Translations under genes and position numbers: made by a program | The notes under the pieces: generated by a model | What the model was told of the DNA's origin: nothing | The model's input: the letters and a program-made list of their open reading frames with translations, nothing else | Databases searched by the model: none | Source: Flavobacterium luteolum | GTDB taxonomy: Bacteria > Bacteroidota > Bacteroidia > Flavobacteriales > Flavobacteriaceae | Reading direction: 5' to 3' | DNA: 64,000 nt | NCBI RefSeq assembly: GCF_027111275.1 | Contig: NZ_CP114286.1 | Coordinates: 4,388,501 to 4,452,500, forward strand | In this document: piece by piece, positions 7,742 through 17,521 of the stretch | Numbering within the stretch: the stretch's first letter is position 1 | Layout: every line of letters begins with the position of its first letter

Positions 7742-8587
7742 CTACCCCACCAATTCACCGCCATTGATATGAATAAACTGTCCAGTAATATAACTGCTGT
7801 CTTCGCAGGCCAGAAATACATACGCAGGAGCTACTTCAGATGGCTGTCCGGCTCTTTCCATCGGATTATCTTTTCCGAAATCAGATAATTTATCAAAACT
7901 GGCTACTATCAAAGGAGTCCAGATTGGTCCTGGAGCAACGCCATTTACACGTATTTTCTTTTTTGCCAACATAGTCGAAAGTGATCGCGTAAAACTAACA
8001 ATTGCACCCTTTGTACTGGCATAATCTGCTAAATGCTCGCTTCCGCGAAAAGCCGTCACAGAAGTTGTATTGATAATTGAATCGCCTTCTTTTAAGAAAG
8101 CAAGTGCTGCTTTGGTGATATAAAAGAAAGGATAAATATTGGTTTCAAAAGTTTTATGGAGCTGTGTTGAAGTTATATTTTCAATTTCAGTTTGCGGAAA
8201 CTGAGTTGCAGCATTATTCACAATAATATTGAGGCTTTTAAAAGTGCTATGACACTTTTTAATGGCATTTTGGCAAAATTTCTCATCTTTCAAGTCACCG
8301 CTAATCAATAGACATTGTTGACCTTCTTTTTCGATCATTGCTTTGGTTTCTTTGGCATCTTTATCTTCTTTTAAGTAGACAATCGCTATATTGGCACCTT
8401 CACGGGCAAAATGTACCGCGACACTTCGTCCTATTCCGCTGTCTCCTCCAGTAATAAAAGCTGTTTTTCCAAATAACTTGCCGCTTCCAACATAGTTTTC
8501 TCTAATAATTTCAGGCTCGGGATTCATCATGTGTTCATTGCCGGGAAGATTTTGTTTTTGCTCGGGAAATGTTTGTTTCTTTTTCAT
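7742..8587 (-). CDS. Short-chain dehydrogenase/reductase, general-stress type (YghA-like)
   Basis: A 281-residue classical SDR with the N-terminal extension typical of the YghA/GSP39 group (KQNLPGNEHMMNPEPEII). Motifs are the NAD(P)-binding TGGDSGIG near residue 46, NNAA near 124, the catalytic serine in TTSVTAF, the YASTK dyad and the PGPIWTPL loop, ending in the family's HINGGELVG. It probably reduces aldehydes or related carbonyls with NAD(P)H in the cytoplasm; the substrate is unknown. It is a monocistronic-looking gene starting at ATG 8587. Confidence 0.92.
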   Translation of the reverse strand: MKKKQTFPEQKQNLPGNEHMMNPEPEIIRENYVGSGKLFGKTAFITGGDSGIGRSVAVHFAREGANIAIVYLKEDKDAKETKAMIEKEGQQCLLISGDLKDEKFCQNAIKKCHSTFKSLNIIVNNAATQFPQTEIENITSTQLHKTFETNIYPFFYITKAALAFLKEGDSIINTTSVTAFRGSEHLADYASTKGAIVSFTRSLSTMLAKKKIRVNGVAPGPIWTPLIVASFDKLSDFGKDNPMERAGQPSEVAPAYVFLACEDSSYITGQFIHINGGELVG

Positions 8588-8979
8588 GATTTCTCTTTTT
8601 AAGCTTTTTTAATGCAATTAAAATTAGATGATAGCTATAGTTTTACTTGCCTTAAAAGACATTTTGTTTGCCTCAATAAAATCAAAAAGAGGTGTGTTGT
8701 ATGAAAATACATCAATTAGTAAGAAAAGTTGAAATAACAAGAAATTTCTAATAAGTTAGCAATCATACAGTATGATTAAAATGATGGCAAAAGATGGGAA
8801 TTTTGTAACTATTTCCGATTTAGATAAAAAACCTGCTCGCTATTTTTTTTATACATTTGAGAATTTCCACATAATTTTTAAGAGTTGCTTCGGCAATTCT
8901 TTAAAAAAATAAGAAAATTTTTAAATTTCACTTTAAATTCAAGAGTTTTGATTTACAACAGATTTAGCTCCCACACGGC
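8588..8979 (+). promoter_or_regulatory. Divergent intergenic region with a candidate promoter for the signalling operon
   Basis: This 392-bp stretch separates the SDR gene (minus) from the signalling operon (plus). No open frame is convincing. TACATTTG at 8852-8859 fits the -7 consensus TAnnTTTG, about 120 bp before the first gene, but no good -33 TTG sits at the right distance. The rest is AT-rich leader without an obvious hairpin. Confidence 0.35.
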
Positions 8980-10194
8980 ATGGTATTAATTGTAGACGAT
9001 ATAAGGGCGAATATTATTGCCTTAAAGAAAACATTAGAGCTGCATAATATCGATGTCGATAGTGCCGAATCTGGAGAAGAAGCTTTAAAGAAAATCCTAA
9101 AAACAGATTATTGTCTGATTATTATGGATGTTCAAATGCCAGGACTTGATGGCTTTGAAGTGGTAAAAATCCTTTCAGGAAACCAACGCACAAAAGATAT
9201 TCCCGTAATTTTTCTTTCGGCACTTAATACCGAGAAAAAATACATTTTTAAAGGATATGAAACAGGTGCTGTTGAATATATTACCAAACCAGTAGACAGC
9301 GATTTGCTGATTCTTAAAGTAAAGACTTTCATTAAGATTTACGAGCAGCAAAACGAACTTCGAGCGATGAAAGATCTGCTTTCTAAAGAAATCAAAATTA
9401 GAAAAGAAGCTCAGGACAATCTTGAAATAAAAATTGCGGAGAGAACGCGGGAATTGGTTCAGAAAAACGAAGAACTGGAACTCCGAAATCATGAATTGCA
9501 GCAGTTTTCCTGGGTAGTATCGCATGATTTGAATGAACCTATTCGTAAGATTCAGATATTCATTAAAATTATAAAAGATCTGTATTTAAAGGCAGACGAC
9601 AAAGCGATTGATTATGTAGATCGAACAATAAAATCGGCAGAAAGAATGCAGACTTTGATTACCGATCTTTTGGCTTATTCTAGACTTTCGGCACAAGTTA
9701 AACCTGAAAAAACAGATTTAAACGTGGTTTTACAGGAAGTGTTGGGTGATTTTGATTATCTCATAGAACGCAAAAATGCCACAATAAAAACCAACGAACT
9801 GCCAACAATTGACAGTATTCCGAGCCAGATGCGTCAGGTTTTTCAAAATCTCATTGGAAATGCTTTGAAGTTTTCTGGAAATGACGAAAAAGCGGTAATT
9901 GAAATTACTTCGGAAACTATTTTAGAAAAAGCAATCGAAAGTCCGACTTCGCCAGAAGGAAAATTTTGCAGAATTACAGTAAAAGATAACGGAATTGGTT
10001 TTGATGAGATTTATCTTGATCGTATTTTTATTATCTTTCAAAGCTTAAATGATCGTCAATCTTACGAAGGAACGGGAATTGGACTGGCAATTGCTAAAAA
10101 AATCATAGAAAAACATAACGGATTAATTACGGCTAAAAGTAAAGTGGGAGAAGGTGCAAGCTTTATCATTGTTCTTCCTTTAAAATACGAATAA
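8980..10194 (+). CDS. Response regulator-histidine kinase fusion (REC-HisKA-HATPase)
   Basis: A 404-residue soluble protein. The N-terminal receiver (1-120) has D6/D7, phosphoacceptor D50 in IIMDVQMPG, and TKPVD. A coiled coil (KIAERTRELVQKNEELELRN) leads to a HisKA domain with H182 in VSHDLNEP, then an HATPase domain with NLIGNALKF, DNGIGF and GTGIGL. With no sensor of its own, it likely answers phosphorylation of its receiver by another kinase and relays it on. It is the first gene of a tightly spaced operon (17 bp to the next gene). ATG 8980 is the only start, because an in-frame TAG lies five codons upstream. Confidence 0.93.
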   Translation: MVLIVDDIRANIIALKKTLELHNIDVDSAESGEEALKKILKTDYCLIIMDVQMPGLDGFEVVKILSGNQRTKDIPVIFLSALNTEKKYIFKGYETGAVEYITKPVDSDLLILKVKTFIKIYEQQNELRAMKDLLSKEIKIRKEAQDNLEIKIAERTRELVQKNEELELRNHELQQFSWVVSHDLNEPIRKIQIFIKIIKDLYLKADDKAIDYVDRTIKSAERMQTLITDLLAYSRLSAQVKPEKTDLNVVLQEVLGDFDYLIERKNATIKTNELPTIDSIPSQMRQVFQNLIGNALKFSGNDEKAVIEITSETILEKAIESPTSPEGKFCRITVKDNGIGFDEIYLDRIFIIFQSLNDRQSYEGTGIGLAIAKKIIEKHNGLITAKSKVGEGASFIIVLPLKYE

Positions 10195-10211
10195 AAATAA
10201 TTTAGAAATAT

Positions 10212-13200
10212 ATGAATGGTAATTTTAAAAGAAATTTATTAATCAGTTCACTAGTTTCACTGCTTGTACTTACTATTAGTTCTGTTGCCTCTTTTATTAG
10301 TATTAAAAGTTTACTAAACAGTAACTTTTGGGTAAACCATACGCAGGATGTAATCTATAACCTAAACGAAGGTTCATCGATTATTACAGAAGCCCAAACC
10401 AGCATGAGAGGCTATCTGCTTACAGGAGACGAACAGTTTGTGGACCGTTTTAATGATTCGGAAGCCAAATCAAATACTTATTTTGAAAAGTTAGATGAAC
10501 TTACGTCTGACAATCCCTCACAGACAAAATTACTAGAAGAATTACGTACCAAACGCTCCGGTTTCTTTAAATATTTGAATAATCAGATTGTAAAAAAACG
10601 ATTAAGCAAAGAAACACTGATTTTCGACTTGAATGAAGGTCGAAAAATGATGAATGACATTAAGGCAATCGTCAAAAAAGTTGAAAATACAGAACAAAAA
10701 CTTTTAGAAGAACGTAATTCAAATTCAGAACGTTACGGAAATTATAGTTTGGCTTTAATTGCCATTGCTTTCTTTATAGCTTTTCTTATTTCTATTGTTT
10801 TCCTAATCAGAATTCTGAAAGATTACAACGAGAGAACTTTACTGCAGCAAGAATTAATAAAAAAAGATAAAGAAACAGCCGAAAGACTTGAAGTAATAAG
10901 CGGCATTGCGACACAAATTGCTAAAGGAAATTACGATGTCCAAATTGATGATAGAAAAGCTGATACTTTAGGTGCTTTGGGATTGTCTATTCATAACATG
11001 AAAGATTCATTAAAAGATTCTTTCGAATTATTGTCCCAAAAAGAATGGCTTCAATCAGGCGTTGCGACGTTGAATGATAAAATGCTGGGCGAAAAAACAA
11101 TTCAGAAATTATCTAAAGATGTAATCGAATTTTTGTGCCAGTATACCAACAGCAGTGCAGGAGTTTTGTATGTGATTGATGGTGAAGAATTGACTGTTAC
11201 GGGAGGTTATAGTTATATACCAAGTAAAAACAGAGAACGAATCAAGAAAGGCGAGGGGTTGATTGGGCAATCTATTGTTTCTGGAAAAATGTTGGAGTTA
11301 AAAACACTTTCTCCAGACGATATTCAGATCAATTATGCATTGGGAGAAATAAAACCAACCCATATCGTGGCAATGCCATTAATGGATTTCAAGATTGAAG
11401 GAGCGGTTGAGCTGGCTAGCATATACGGATTTTCGATGCTGCAGCTTGAATTCTTAAATAGCGTAGCCAATAATATTGGAATTGCGATTAAGGCGACCCA
11501 AAACCGTAAACGAGTAATGGAACTTCTAGAAGAAACCAAAGTTCAGTCTGAAGAACTTCAAATTCAGCACAGCGAATTGGAAGCGATAAATGCAGAGTTA
11601 GAAGCGCAGACAGAAAAATTACAGGCTTCAGAAGAAGAACTTCGCGTGCAGCAGGAAGAGTTGGAACAAACCAACGAAGAACTTTCTGAAAGAAGCGTTT
11701 TATTAGAAGAAAAAAACACCGAAATTCAGAAAAAATCAGAAGCTTTGGAGCTGACTACGCGTTACAAATCGGAGTTTTTGGCTAATATGTCGCACGAATT
11801 GAGAACACCGCTGAATTCTATTTTATTGTTAAGCCGTTTGCTGTCTGAAAACAACAATAAAACGATGAACAATGAAGAAATCGAATTTGCGAAAGTGATT
11901 CAGAGTTCAGGAAACAGTTTATTAGGCTTAATTGATGAAATTCTAGATTTATCTAAAATTGAAGCTGGAAAAATGGATCTGGAATTCTTAGATGTTTCAA
12001 CTAAAGAAATTACAGATAATCTTCATAACTTGTTTTATTTGGTTGCAAAAGAAAAGGGAATTAATTTTGAAATTATTGCCAAAGAAGCGCCAATTGTTAT
12101 TAAAACAGACAAAATGCGTTTGGAGCAGATTTTGAAAAACCTGATTTCGAATGCGATTAAATTTACCGAAAAAGGAACTGTTTCTCTTGAAATTAAAGTC
12201 GATACAGACGATGATAAAATAATCTGCTTTATTGTAAAAGATACCGGAATCGGAATTCCGATCGAAAAACAGCCATTGATTTTTGAAGCTTTCCAGCAAG
12301 CGGATGGTTCAACAAAACGTAAATATGGCGGAACTGGTTTAGGACTTTCAATCAGTCGTGAATTGGCTAAATTATTACGTGGAGAAATTATTCTTCATAG
12401 TAAAGTTAACGAAGGAAGTACTTTTACATTGTGCCTTCCAAAGTTAGGATTTGCTATCAACAAGGTTTCGGTAAATAAAATTCCGCATGCAGAAGAAATC
12501 GAAGTAACAACTGAAAGTGAAGAGGAAAAACCAAAATACATCAGTGAAGTTATTCCGCAAGAAATTGAAGACGACAGAGATTCAATTGTCGAAGGCGATA
12601 AAGTCATTTTGATTGTAGAAGACGATATCAATTTTGCAAAATCGTTGTTGGCTTTCACACAGAAAAAAGGATACAAAGGAGTAGTGGCAGTAAGAGGTGA
12701 TTATGCTTTAAATTTTGCATTAATTTACAGACCAATCGGAATCTTATTGGATATAGAACTTCCAATAAAAAGCGGATGGCAGGTTTTAGAAGAGCTAAAA
12801 AATCATTCTCATACCAAACATATTTCGGTGCATATTATGTCTTCGCATAAACTGAAACAGGAAAGTCTGCTAAAAGGAGCTGTAGATTTCTTAGATAAAC
12901 CAGTTGCTTTTGACCGAATTCCAGATGTTTTCAAACGTATTGAACACATTATAAACAAAGAATCGCAGAAGGTTTTAATTATTGAAGACAATCCGCAACA
13001 TGCAAAAGCATTGGCGTATTTCTTGGAAACGTATAATATTAACTCGGAGATTAAAAGCGAAGTTTCAGAAGGTTTATCTTCTTTAGGAAAAGAAGAGGTA
13101 GACTGTGTAATTCTAGATATGGGAATTCCAGACAAGCAGGCTTACGAAATTCTAGACGGTGTTAAAAAAAGTCCAGGTTTAGAGAATCTTCCGGTAATTG

Positions 13201-13778
13201 TTTTTACAGGAAAAAGCCTTTCTATAAAAGAAGAATTAAAAATTAAGAAATATGCCGATTCTATCATTGTAAAAACGGCACATTCGTACCAAAGAATGCT
13301 CGATGAGGTTTCGCTTTTCCTTCACTTAGTAGAAAATAAAAAAGAAGGAAATGCAGGAAAAGAAAGCAGTAAAAAACTGAATTCGTTAAACAATATTTTA
13401 TTTGAGAAAAAAGTATTAATTGTGGATGATGATGTACGAAACATCTACTCGCTTTCAAAAGCTTTAGAAGCATTTAAAATGAATGTTATTACAGCTTTTG
13501 ACGGAAAAGAGGCAATTAAGATTCTGAATGAAAATCCAGATACAGATGTGGTGCTTTTAGATATGATGATGCCAAATATGGACGGTTACGAAACAGCAGA
13601 AAAGATTAGAAGCAATCCTAAATTTCTTAACTTAGCAGTAATCGCTGTAACAGCTAAAGCTATGACAGGCGATAGAGAAAAATGTATTAAGGCGGGAGCT
13701 TCAGATTATATTACAAAACCGGTCGATGTCGATCAGTTGTTATCGCTGCTTCGAGTTTGGTTATACGATAAAATCTAA
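10212..13778 (+). CDS. CHASE3-HAMP-GAF hybrid histidine kinase with three receivers
   Basis: A 1188-residue inner-membrane kinase. TM1 is about residues 9-30, a CHASE3 periplasmic domain spans about 38-172 (STxxRGYLLTGDEQF pattern near 65), TM2 is 178-200 and HAMP about 200-262. A GAF domain spans about 280-428 and a long Glu-rich coiled coil 430-515. HisKA has H528 in MSHELRTP, and HATPase shows NLISNAIKF, DTGIGIP and GGTGLGLS. Three receiver domains follow; the last has phosphoacceptor D1117 in LLDMMMPNMDG. This set suits integration of a periplasmic and a cytosolic signal. It is operonic with the genes on both sides. Confidence 0.95.
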   Translation: MNGNFKRNLLISSLVSLLVLTISSVASFISIKSLLNSNFWVNHTQDVIYNLNEGSSIITEAQTSMRGYLLTGDEQFVDRFNDSEAKSNTYFEKLDELTSDNPSQTKLLEELRTKRSGFFKYLNNQIVKKRLSKETLIFDLNEGRKMMNDIKAIVKKVENTEQKLLEERNSNSERYGNYSLALIAIAFFIAFLISIVFLIRILKDYNERTLLQQELIKKDKETAERLEVISGIATQIAKGNYDVQIDDRKADTLGALGLSIHNMKDSLKDSFELLSQKEWLQSGVATLNDKMLGEKTIQKLSKDVIEFLCQYTNSSAGVLYVIDGEELTVTGGYSYIPSKNRERIKKGEGLIGQSIVSGKMLELKTLSPDDIQINYALGEIKPTHIVAMPLMDFKIEGAVELASIYGFSMLQLEFLNSVANNIGIAIKATQNRKRVMELLEETKVQSEELQIQHSELEAINAELEAQTEKLQASEEELRVQQEELEQTNEELSERSVLLEEKNTEIQKKSEALELTTRYKSEFLANMSHELRTPLNSILLLSRLLSENNNKTMNNEEIEFAKVIQSSGNSLLGLIDEILDLSKIEAGKMDLEFLDVSTKEITDNLHNLFYLVAKEKGINFEIIAKEAPIVIKTDKMRLEQILKNLISNAIKFTEKGTVSLEIKVDTDDDKIICFIVKDTGIGIPIEKQPLIFEAFQQADGSTKRKYGGTGLGLSISRELAKLLRGEIILHSKVNEGSTFTLCLPKLGFAINKVSVNKIPHAEEIEVTTESEEEKPKYISEVIPQEIEDDRDSIVEGDKVILIVEDDINFAKSLLAFTQKKGYKGVVAVRGDYALNFALIYRPIGILLDIELPIKSGWQVLEELKNHSHTKHISVHIMSSHKLKQESLLKGAVDFLDKPVAFDRIPDVFKRIEHIINKESQKVLIIEDNPQHAKALAYFLETYNINSEIKSEVSEGLSSLGKEEVDCVILDMGIPDKQAYEILDGVKKSPGLENLPVIVFTGKSLSIKEELKIKKYADSIIVKTAHSYQRMLDEVSLFLHLVENKKEGNAGKESSKKLNSLNNILFEKKVLIVDDDVRNIYSLSKALEAFKMNVITAFDGKEAIKILNENPDTDVVLLDMMMPNMDGYETAEKIRSNPKFLNLAVIAVTAKAMTGDREKCIKAGASDYITKPVDVDQLLSLLRVWLYDKI

Positions 13779-13795
13779 TCTTAAAAATACTGTAC

Positions 13796-14161
13796 ATGGA
13801 AAAGAAAAAAGTATTGATTGTAGATGACGATTCTAGAAATATTTTTGCTTTAGTAAATACTTTAAAAGCAAAATCTTTTGACTGTTTGTCTTGTTTAAGT
13901 GCCGAAGAAGCCCTGAAAATATTAGCAAAAGATAATTCAATTGACGCCGTTTTATTGGATATGATGATGCCCGAAATGGACGGTTACGAGGCGATTCCGC
14001 TTATTAAAGCCATTCCCTCGCAAGAGAATACTTTTGTAGTTGCCGTAACAGCGCAAGCTATGACAGGAGATAAAGAAAAATGTTTACAAGCCGGAGCAGA
14101 TGCATACATCTCAAAACCTGTGGATGTAGATAAATTACTTCACATCTTGGGAGAAATTTAA
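13796..14161 (+). CDS. Single-domain response regulator
   Basis: A 121-residue stand-alone receiver with D10-D12, phosphoacceptor D55 in VLLDMMMPEMDG, T in VAVTAQAM, and K in YISKPVD. It closely resembles the third receiver of the hybrid kinase just upstream (same LLDMMMPxMDGYE and AMTGDxEKC blocks), which suggests duplication and specialisation. It has no output domain and probably shuttles phosphate or binds a partner. It starts 17 bp after the kinase and ends 7 bp before cheR. Confidence 0.93.
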   Translation: MEKKKVLIVDDDSRNIFALVNTLKAKSFDCLSCLSAEEALKILAKDNSIDAVLLDMMMPEMDGYEAIPLIKAIPSQENTFVVAVTAQAMTGDKEKCLQAGADAYISKPVDVDKLLHILGEI

Positions 14162-14168
14162 ATGAATT

Positions 14169-14981
14169 ATGATTGAAGATATTGAATTAGAAACTCTCAT
14201 TAATGAAGTTTACGAATATTATGGTTTTGATTTTGGAAGTTATTCAAGAGCATCACTTAAAAGACGTGTAAGCAGGGTATTTACTTTGGATGGATTCAAG
14301 CATTTTCATGAATTTTTGTCTAAAGTCCGTACCGATCCGGAATATTGCAAAAAAATGATTGACGAAATAACGGTTAACGTTACAGAGATGTTTCGTGATC
14401 CGTCTTTTTATCAAACCCTTCGAAAAGAAATTCTCCCTTTACTAGGAACCAAACCTTTTATTAGAATCTGGCATGCCGGATGTTCTACGGGAGAAGAAGT
14501 GTATTCGATGGCCATTATGCTCAAAGAAGAAGGCTTGCTGCACAAATCATTATTGTATGCAACAGACATAAATGCAACGGTTTTGGAAACAGCCAAAAGC
14601 GGTATTTTTCCGTTGAGAATGATAAAAGATTATGCCGATAATTACCGTGAGGCGGGCGGTCAGGAAGATTTTTCAGATTATTATATTGCCAATTACGGGT
14701 TTGCAAAATTTAATGAAAACCTATCGGAGAAAATGGTTTTCTCGCAGCATAATCTGGTTTCAGATACTTCGTTCAACGAATTTGACCTGATTTTATGCCG
14801 TAATGTTTTAATTTATTTTGATAATAATCTGCAGAAAAGAGTAGTCAATCTTTTTGATGACAGTCTGGCCGTTTTGGGCTTTTTAGCTCTCGGAACAAAA
14901 GAAACTATAAAGTATTCTATATCTCAAACCAAATACAAACAATTTGATAAGGAGAAAATATGGAGGAAAATAAAAGAATAA
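14169..14981 (+). CDS. cheR: CheR-type protein-glutamate methyltransferase
   Basis: A 270-residue SAM-dependent methyltransferase of the CheR family. The N-terminal helical domain is followed by EITVNVTEMFRDPSFY near residue 63, then the SAM site IWHAGCSTGEEVYSMA, LYATDINATVLETA and LILCRNVLIYFD, and a terminal ALGTKETI. In chemotaxis CheR methylates receptor glutamates. No chemoreceptor is encoded nearby, and this group glides rather than swims with flagella, so the target is probably another signalling protein, perhaps the hybrid kinase coiled coil (inference). It overlaps cheB by 22 bp. Confidence 0.93.
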   Translation: MIEDIELETLINEVYEYYGFDFGSYSRASLKRRVSRVFTLDGFKHFHEFLSKVRTDPEYCKKMIDEITVNVTEMFRDPSFYQTLRKEILPLLGTKPFIRIWHAGCSTGEEVYSMAIMLKEEGLLHKSLLYATDINATVLETAKSGIFPLRMIKDYADNYREAGGQEDFSDYYIANYGFAKFNENLSEKMVFSQHNLVSDTSFNEFDLILCRNVLIYFDNNLQKRVVNLFDDSLAVLGFLALGTKETIKYSISQTKYKQFDKEKIWRKIKE

Positions 14982-15553
14982 CAAATTGTAAAGTAGTTAT
15001 AATTGGAGGTTCGGCTGGAAGTTTGCAGGCATTATTGCAGATTTTACCATTTTTAGATAAAGCAGTTTCTTTCGCAATTGTCATTGTTGTTCACAGAAAA
15101 AACTCAGACGAACAAACTCTAGAAGACTTAATCGCTTTAAAAACAAAAATAGGCGTAAAAGAAGTAGAAGATAAAGTAAAACTCAAACCAGGATTTATTT
15201 ATATCGCGCCTTCTAATTATCATTTATTATTTGAAAAAAACGAAACCTTGTCTTTAGATATTTCAGAAAAAATAAACTACAGTAGACCAAGCATAGACGT
15301 TTCTTTTGAGTCTGCTGCAGAGGTTTATGGTGAAAGTTTAGTTGGCATTTTACTTTCGGGTTCCAATTCGGATGGAACGGTTGGATTGAGAGCAATTCAG
15401 ACAGCTGGCGGAATAAGCGTTGTACAGAATCCGCTTTCTGCAGATATGCCTTTTATGCCCAATAATGCCATTTTGCATACGACACCAGATTTTATTCTAA
15501 ATACAGAAGAGATTCTGGAGTTTATAAAAGAAATTAATATTGCTGATTTTTGA
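14960..15553 (+). CDS. cheB: CheB-type protein-glutamate methylesterase domain, without receiver
   Basis: A 197-residue protein equal to the CheB catalytic domain alone. The serine-hydrolase triad is visible as S18 (IIGGSAGS), H45 (IVVHRK) and D138 (LLSGSNSDGT). Classical CheB has an N-terminal receiver; here the activating phosphate, if any, must come from the separate receiver upstream. It would remove methyl groups or deamidate glutamines on the CheR target. It starts at ATG 14960 inside cheR, so the two are likely translationally coupled, and its TGA forms part of the following palindrome. Confidence 0.92.
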   Translation: MEENKRITNCKVVIIGGSAGSLQALLQILPFLDKAVSFAIVIVVHRKNSDEQTLEDLIALKTKIGVKEVEDKVKLKPGFIYIAPSNYHLLFEKNETLSLDISEKINYSRPSIDVSFESAAEVYGESLVGILLSGSNSDGTVGLRAIQTAGGISVVQNPLSADMPFMPNNAILHTTPDFILNTEEILEFIKEINIADF

Positions 15554-15599
15554 TTAACGATTTTTGATTTCAGATGGAAGAAATCAAAAATCGTTAATC
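15552..15599. terminator. Long palindrome between convergent genes, probable bidirectional terminator
   Basis: GATTAACGATTTTTGATTTC and its near-perfect reverse complement, separated by about 9 bases, form a 19-bp stem. It begins inside the cheB stop codon and lies before the 3' end of the minus-strand outer-membrane gene. Confidence 0.7.
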
Positions 15600-15622
15600 C
15601 TCAATCTAAAATCTTCAATTTC

Positions 15623-16387
15623 TTATTTTTTTTCATCTTCTGGAAGCACCACTTTATTTAATTCAGCTTCTTTTTCAGCTCTTCTTTGCGCTGCTTTTCC
15701 TTTTCCAATTGGCAATCCTGCAGTGACATACAAAGATCTGTTGTATTGATTATTTGGACCATCTCCTTTCATTACTGTCACAAGTCCTAAGTAATATTGA
15801 ACGGTGATATTTAAGCCATGACCAACATTCATGTGATAACCAGCACCAAAGGCAAGTCCGGCATCTATAACATGAATTTGATCTCTGATGTTTTTCTTAT
15901 ATACCACATCGTCATTGTTGATTTCGTTTTTAAACTCATCAAATGCTTTGGCTAACAAACCAAATTGTGGACCAGCTTTAAGGTAGATATTGTTTTTGAA
16001 TTGGTATTTGATTAGTATCGGAACATTAAAATAACGTATTTCACGATTTACATGTCCGCCTGCAAAAGTATTGTCTAGATTTTCATCATTTAAAGAATAC
16101 ACCGGAATATCTTTGGCTCCCATAGGCGATTTTACGATTACTCCAGTATTGATCATCCAAGCTGGATTTTTCTTATACCTGAAGTCAAAGTAAAAACCAA
16201 GATTAAAACCTGGGTTTAAAGCAGACGATCCCATATTGGAAATAGTAGAAAAATTAGCACCGCCTTCAAGACCAAATTCTAAAAACTCTGAGTTGAGTTT
16301 ATCTCCAAAGATTAAGGAAATCAAGACTTGGGACTGGGCAGAACTAATGCAAAAGAAGGTAAAAACGATTACTACACTTTTTTTCAT
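15623..16387 (-). CDS. PorT-like outer-membrane beta-barrel protein
   Basis: A 254-residue secreted protein. A signal peptide (MKKSVVIVFTFFCISSAQSQ) is followed by alternating strands typical of the OMP_b-brl/PorT family: LEFGLEGGANFSTISNMG, YFNVPILIKYQF, YLKAGPQFGLL and LNITVQYYLGL. The tail after the last strand is charged (QRRAEKEAELNKVV), unusual because most barrels end in an aromatic residue, so the C-terminus may be periplasmic. Function is unknown. It follows the 373-residue barrel gene by 12 bp, probably in one transcript. Confidence 0.8.
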   Translation of the reverse strand: MKKSVVIVFTFFCISSAQSQVLISLIFGDKLNSEFLEFGLEGGANFSTISNMGSSALNPGFNLGFYFDFRYKKNPAWMINTGVIVKSPMGAKDIPVYSLNDENLDNTFAGGHVNREIRYFNVPILIKYQFKNNIYLKAGPQFGLLAKAFDEFKNEINNDDVVYKKNIRDQIHVIDAGLAFGAGYHMNVGHGLNITVQYYLGLVTVMKGDGPNNQYNRSLYVTAGLPIGKGKAAQRRAEKEAELNKVVLPEDEKK

Positions 16388-16399
16388 ATAATGGATGAA

Positions 16400-17521
16400 T
16401 TACAGTCCAAAACGATATTGCAAACTTCCCAAAACTTGTGTACGTGAACCTAAGAAACCGGCTTCTGCGCGAAACATAACGTGTCGGCTGAATTGATATT
16501 GAGATCCTATAATAAAGTTCCACATATCTTTTGGTCTTTTTTGAAGTGAATATTGAACAGATGAATCTGAAGCTGTACTCAATGCTCCGTCTAGAGTTGC
16601 TAAGAATGTTCCTGCTCTATCTAAAGCTCTATCGGCAGTGTTATGTTTAGCAATATTAACCGGATTTTTTTGTTCAGCTGGGCTTAAGCCATTCCACCAG
16701 TTATCTACTTTTACCTGATTGTCAGAGACTTTTTGAAGTCCAGTGTCTACTTTAGCTTGGGCACTGCTTAGATCAATAAAATCAGATAAAGGCAAATCTC
16801 CATTCGTATCTCCAGAAATATGAACTCTAAAAGCTCCAACCCAAATTGCTATATTGGTGTCTGGTTTATTAAATTTAAATGTTTTTCCTAATCTAGGACC
16901 AAAAATATATGAAAATGCTGGTTTATCAAGTGAGCTGATATCAGTCCAAGCCATATTCATGTCTAGTGCAAACCACCCACCGCCAATACCAATTGTTGGT
17001 GTCATACCTATACCAAAAGTAGTAGCGTCAAAATTGGCTTTGGTGCTAAAATTGGCAATTTCGGACCAATTGTTATCTGCGTCTGGCACCCAAATGCCTG
17101 CATTGATTTTCGTTGCCGTTTTGGCCTTTCCGAAAATTCCATAAATATTTAAAAAGGGAAGCAACCATACATCAGGTCTAATCGTAAGCGCACCAGCTTC
17201 AACTGTTGATTTATCAAATCGTACAATTTCATCTAAGTTATATTGGGGGCCATGATTAAAACCAATATTCAAATCATTAATAATGATTTCAGATTCCTGC
17301 CAAAAATAATTAACAGAAACTCCTGCAGAATAAGGAAGTTTATAGCCTTTCTGTGCTACTTTTTCTCCCCAAATAGGTAAAGCGTACGGGTATTTTTCGA
17401 CTTTAAGGCTGTCTTTTAGTTCTTCATTTTTTTTACCTACAATTTTATCGGTATAAACCTGCGCAAAAATTTGCATGCTGAATAATAATAAAAAGGCTGA
17501 TATTAGTGTATTACATTTCAT
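16400..17521 (-). CDS. Predicted outer-membrane barrel protein, unknown function
   Basis: A 373-residue protein with a signal peptide (MKCNTLISAFLLLFSMQIFAQ). Amphipathic strands are rich in Gly and aromatics (AGVSVNYFWQESEI, FGIGMTPTIGIGGGWFALDM) and the final strand LGSLQYRFGL is barrel-like. An insertion around 245-310 (SSAQAKVDTGLQKVSDNQV) is polar and helical and may be a periplasmic or surface loop. I do not recognise the family. It is the first gene of a two-gene unit with the PorT-like gene. The 291 bp upstream (17522-17812) is AT-rich and serves both this gene and the divergent metal locus. Confidence 0.75.
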   Translation of the reverse strand: MKCNTLISAFLLLFSMQIFAQVYTDKIVGKKNEELKDSLKVEKYPYALPIWGEKVAQKGYKLPYSAGVSVNYFWQESEIIINDLNIGFNHGPQYNLDEIVRFDKSTVEAGALTIRPDVWLLPFLNIYGIFGKAKTATKINAGIWVPDADNNWSEIANFSTKANFDATTFGIGMTPTIGIGGGWFALDMNMAWTDISSLDKPAFSYIFGPRLGKTFKFNKPDTNIAIWVGAFRVHISGDTNGDLPLSDFIDLSSAQAKVDTGLQKVSDNQVKVDNWWNGLSPAEQKNPVNIAKHNTADRALDRAGTFLATLDGALSTASDSSVQYSLQKRPKDMWNFIIGSQYQFSRHVMFRAEAGFLGSRTQVLGSLQYRFGL

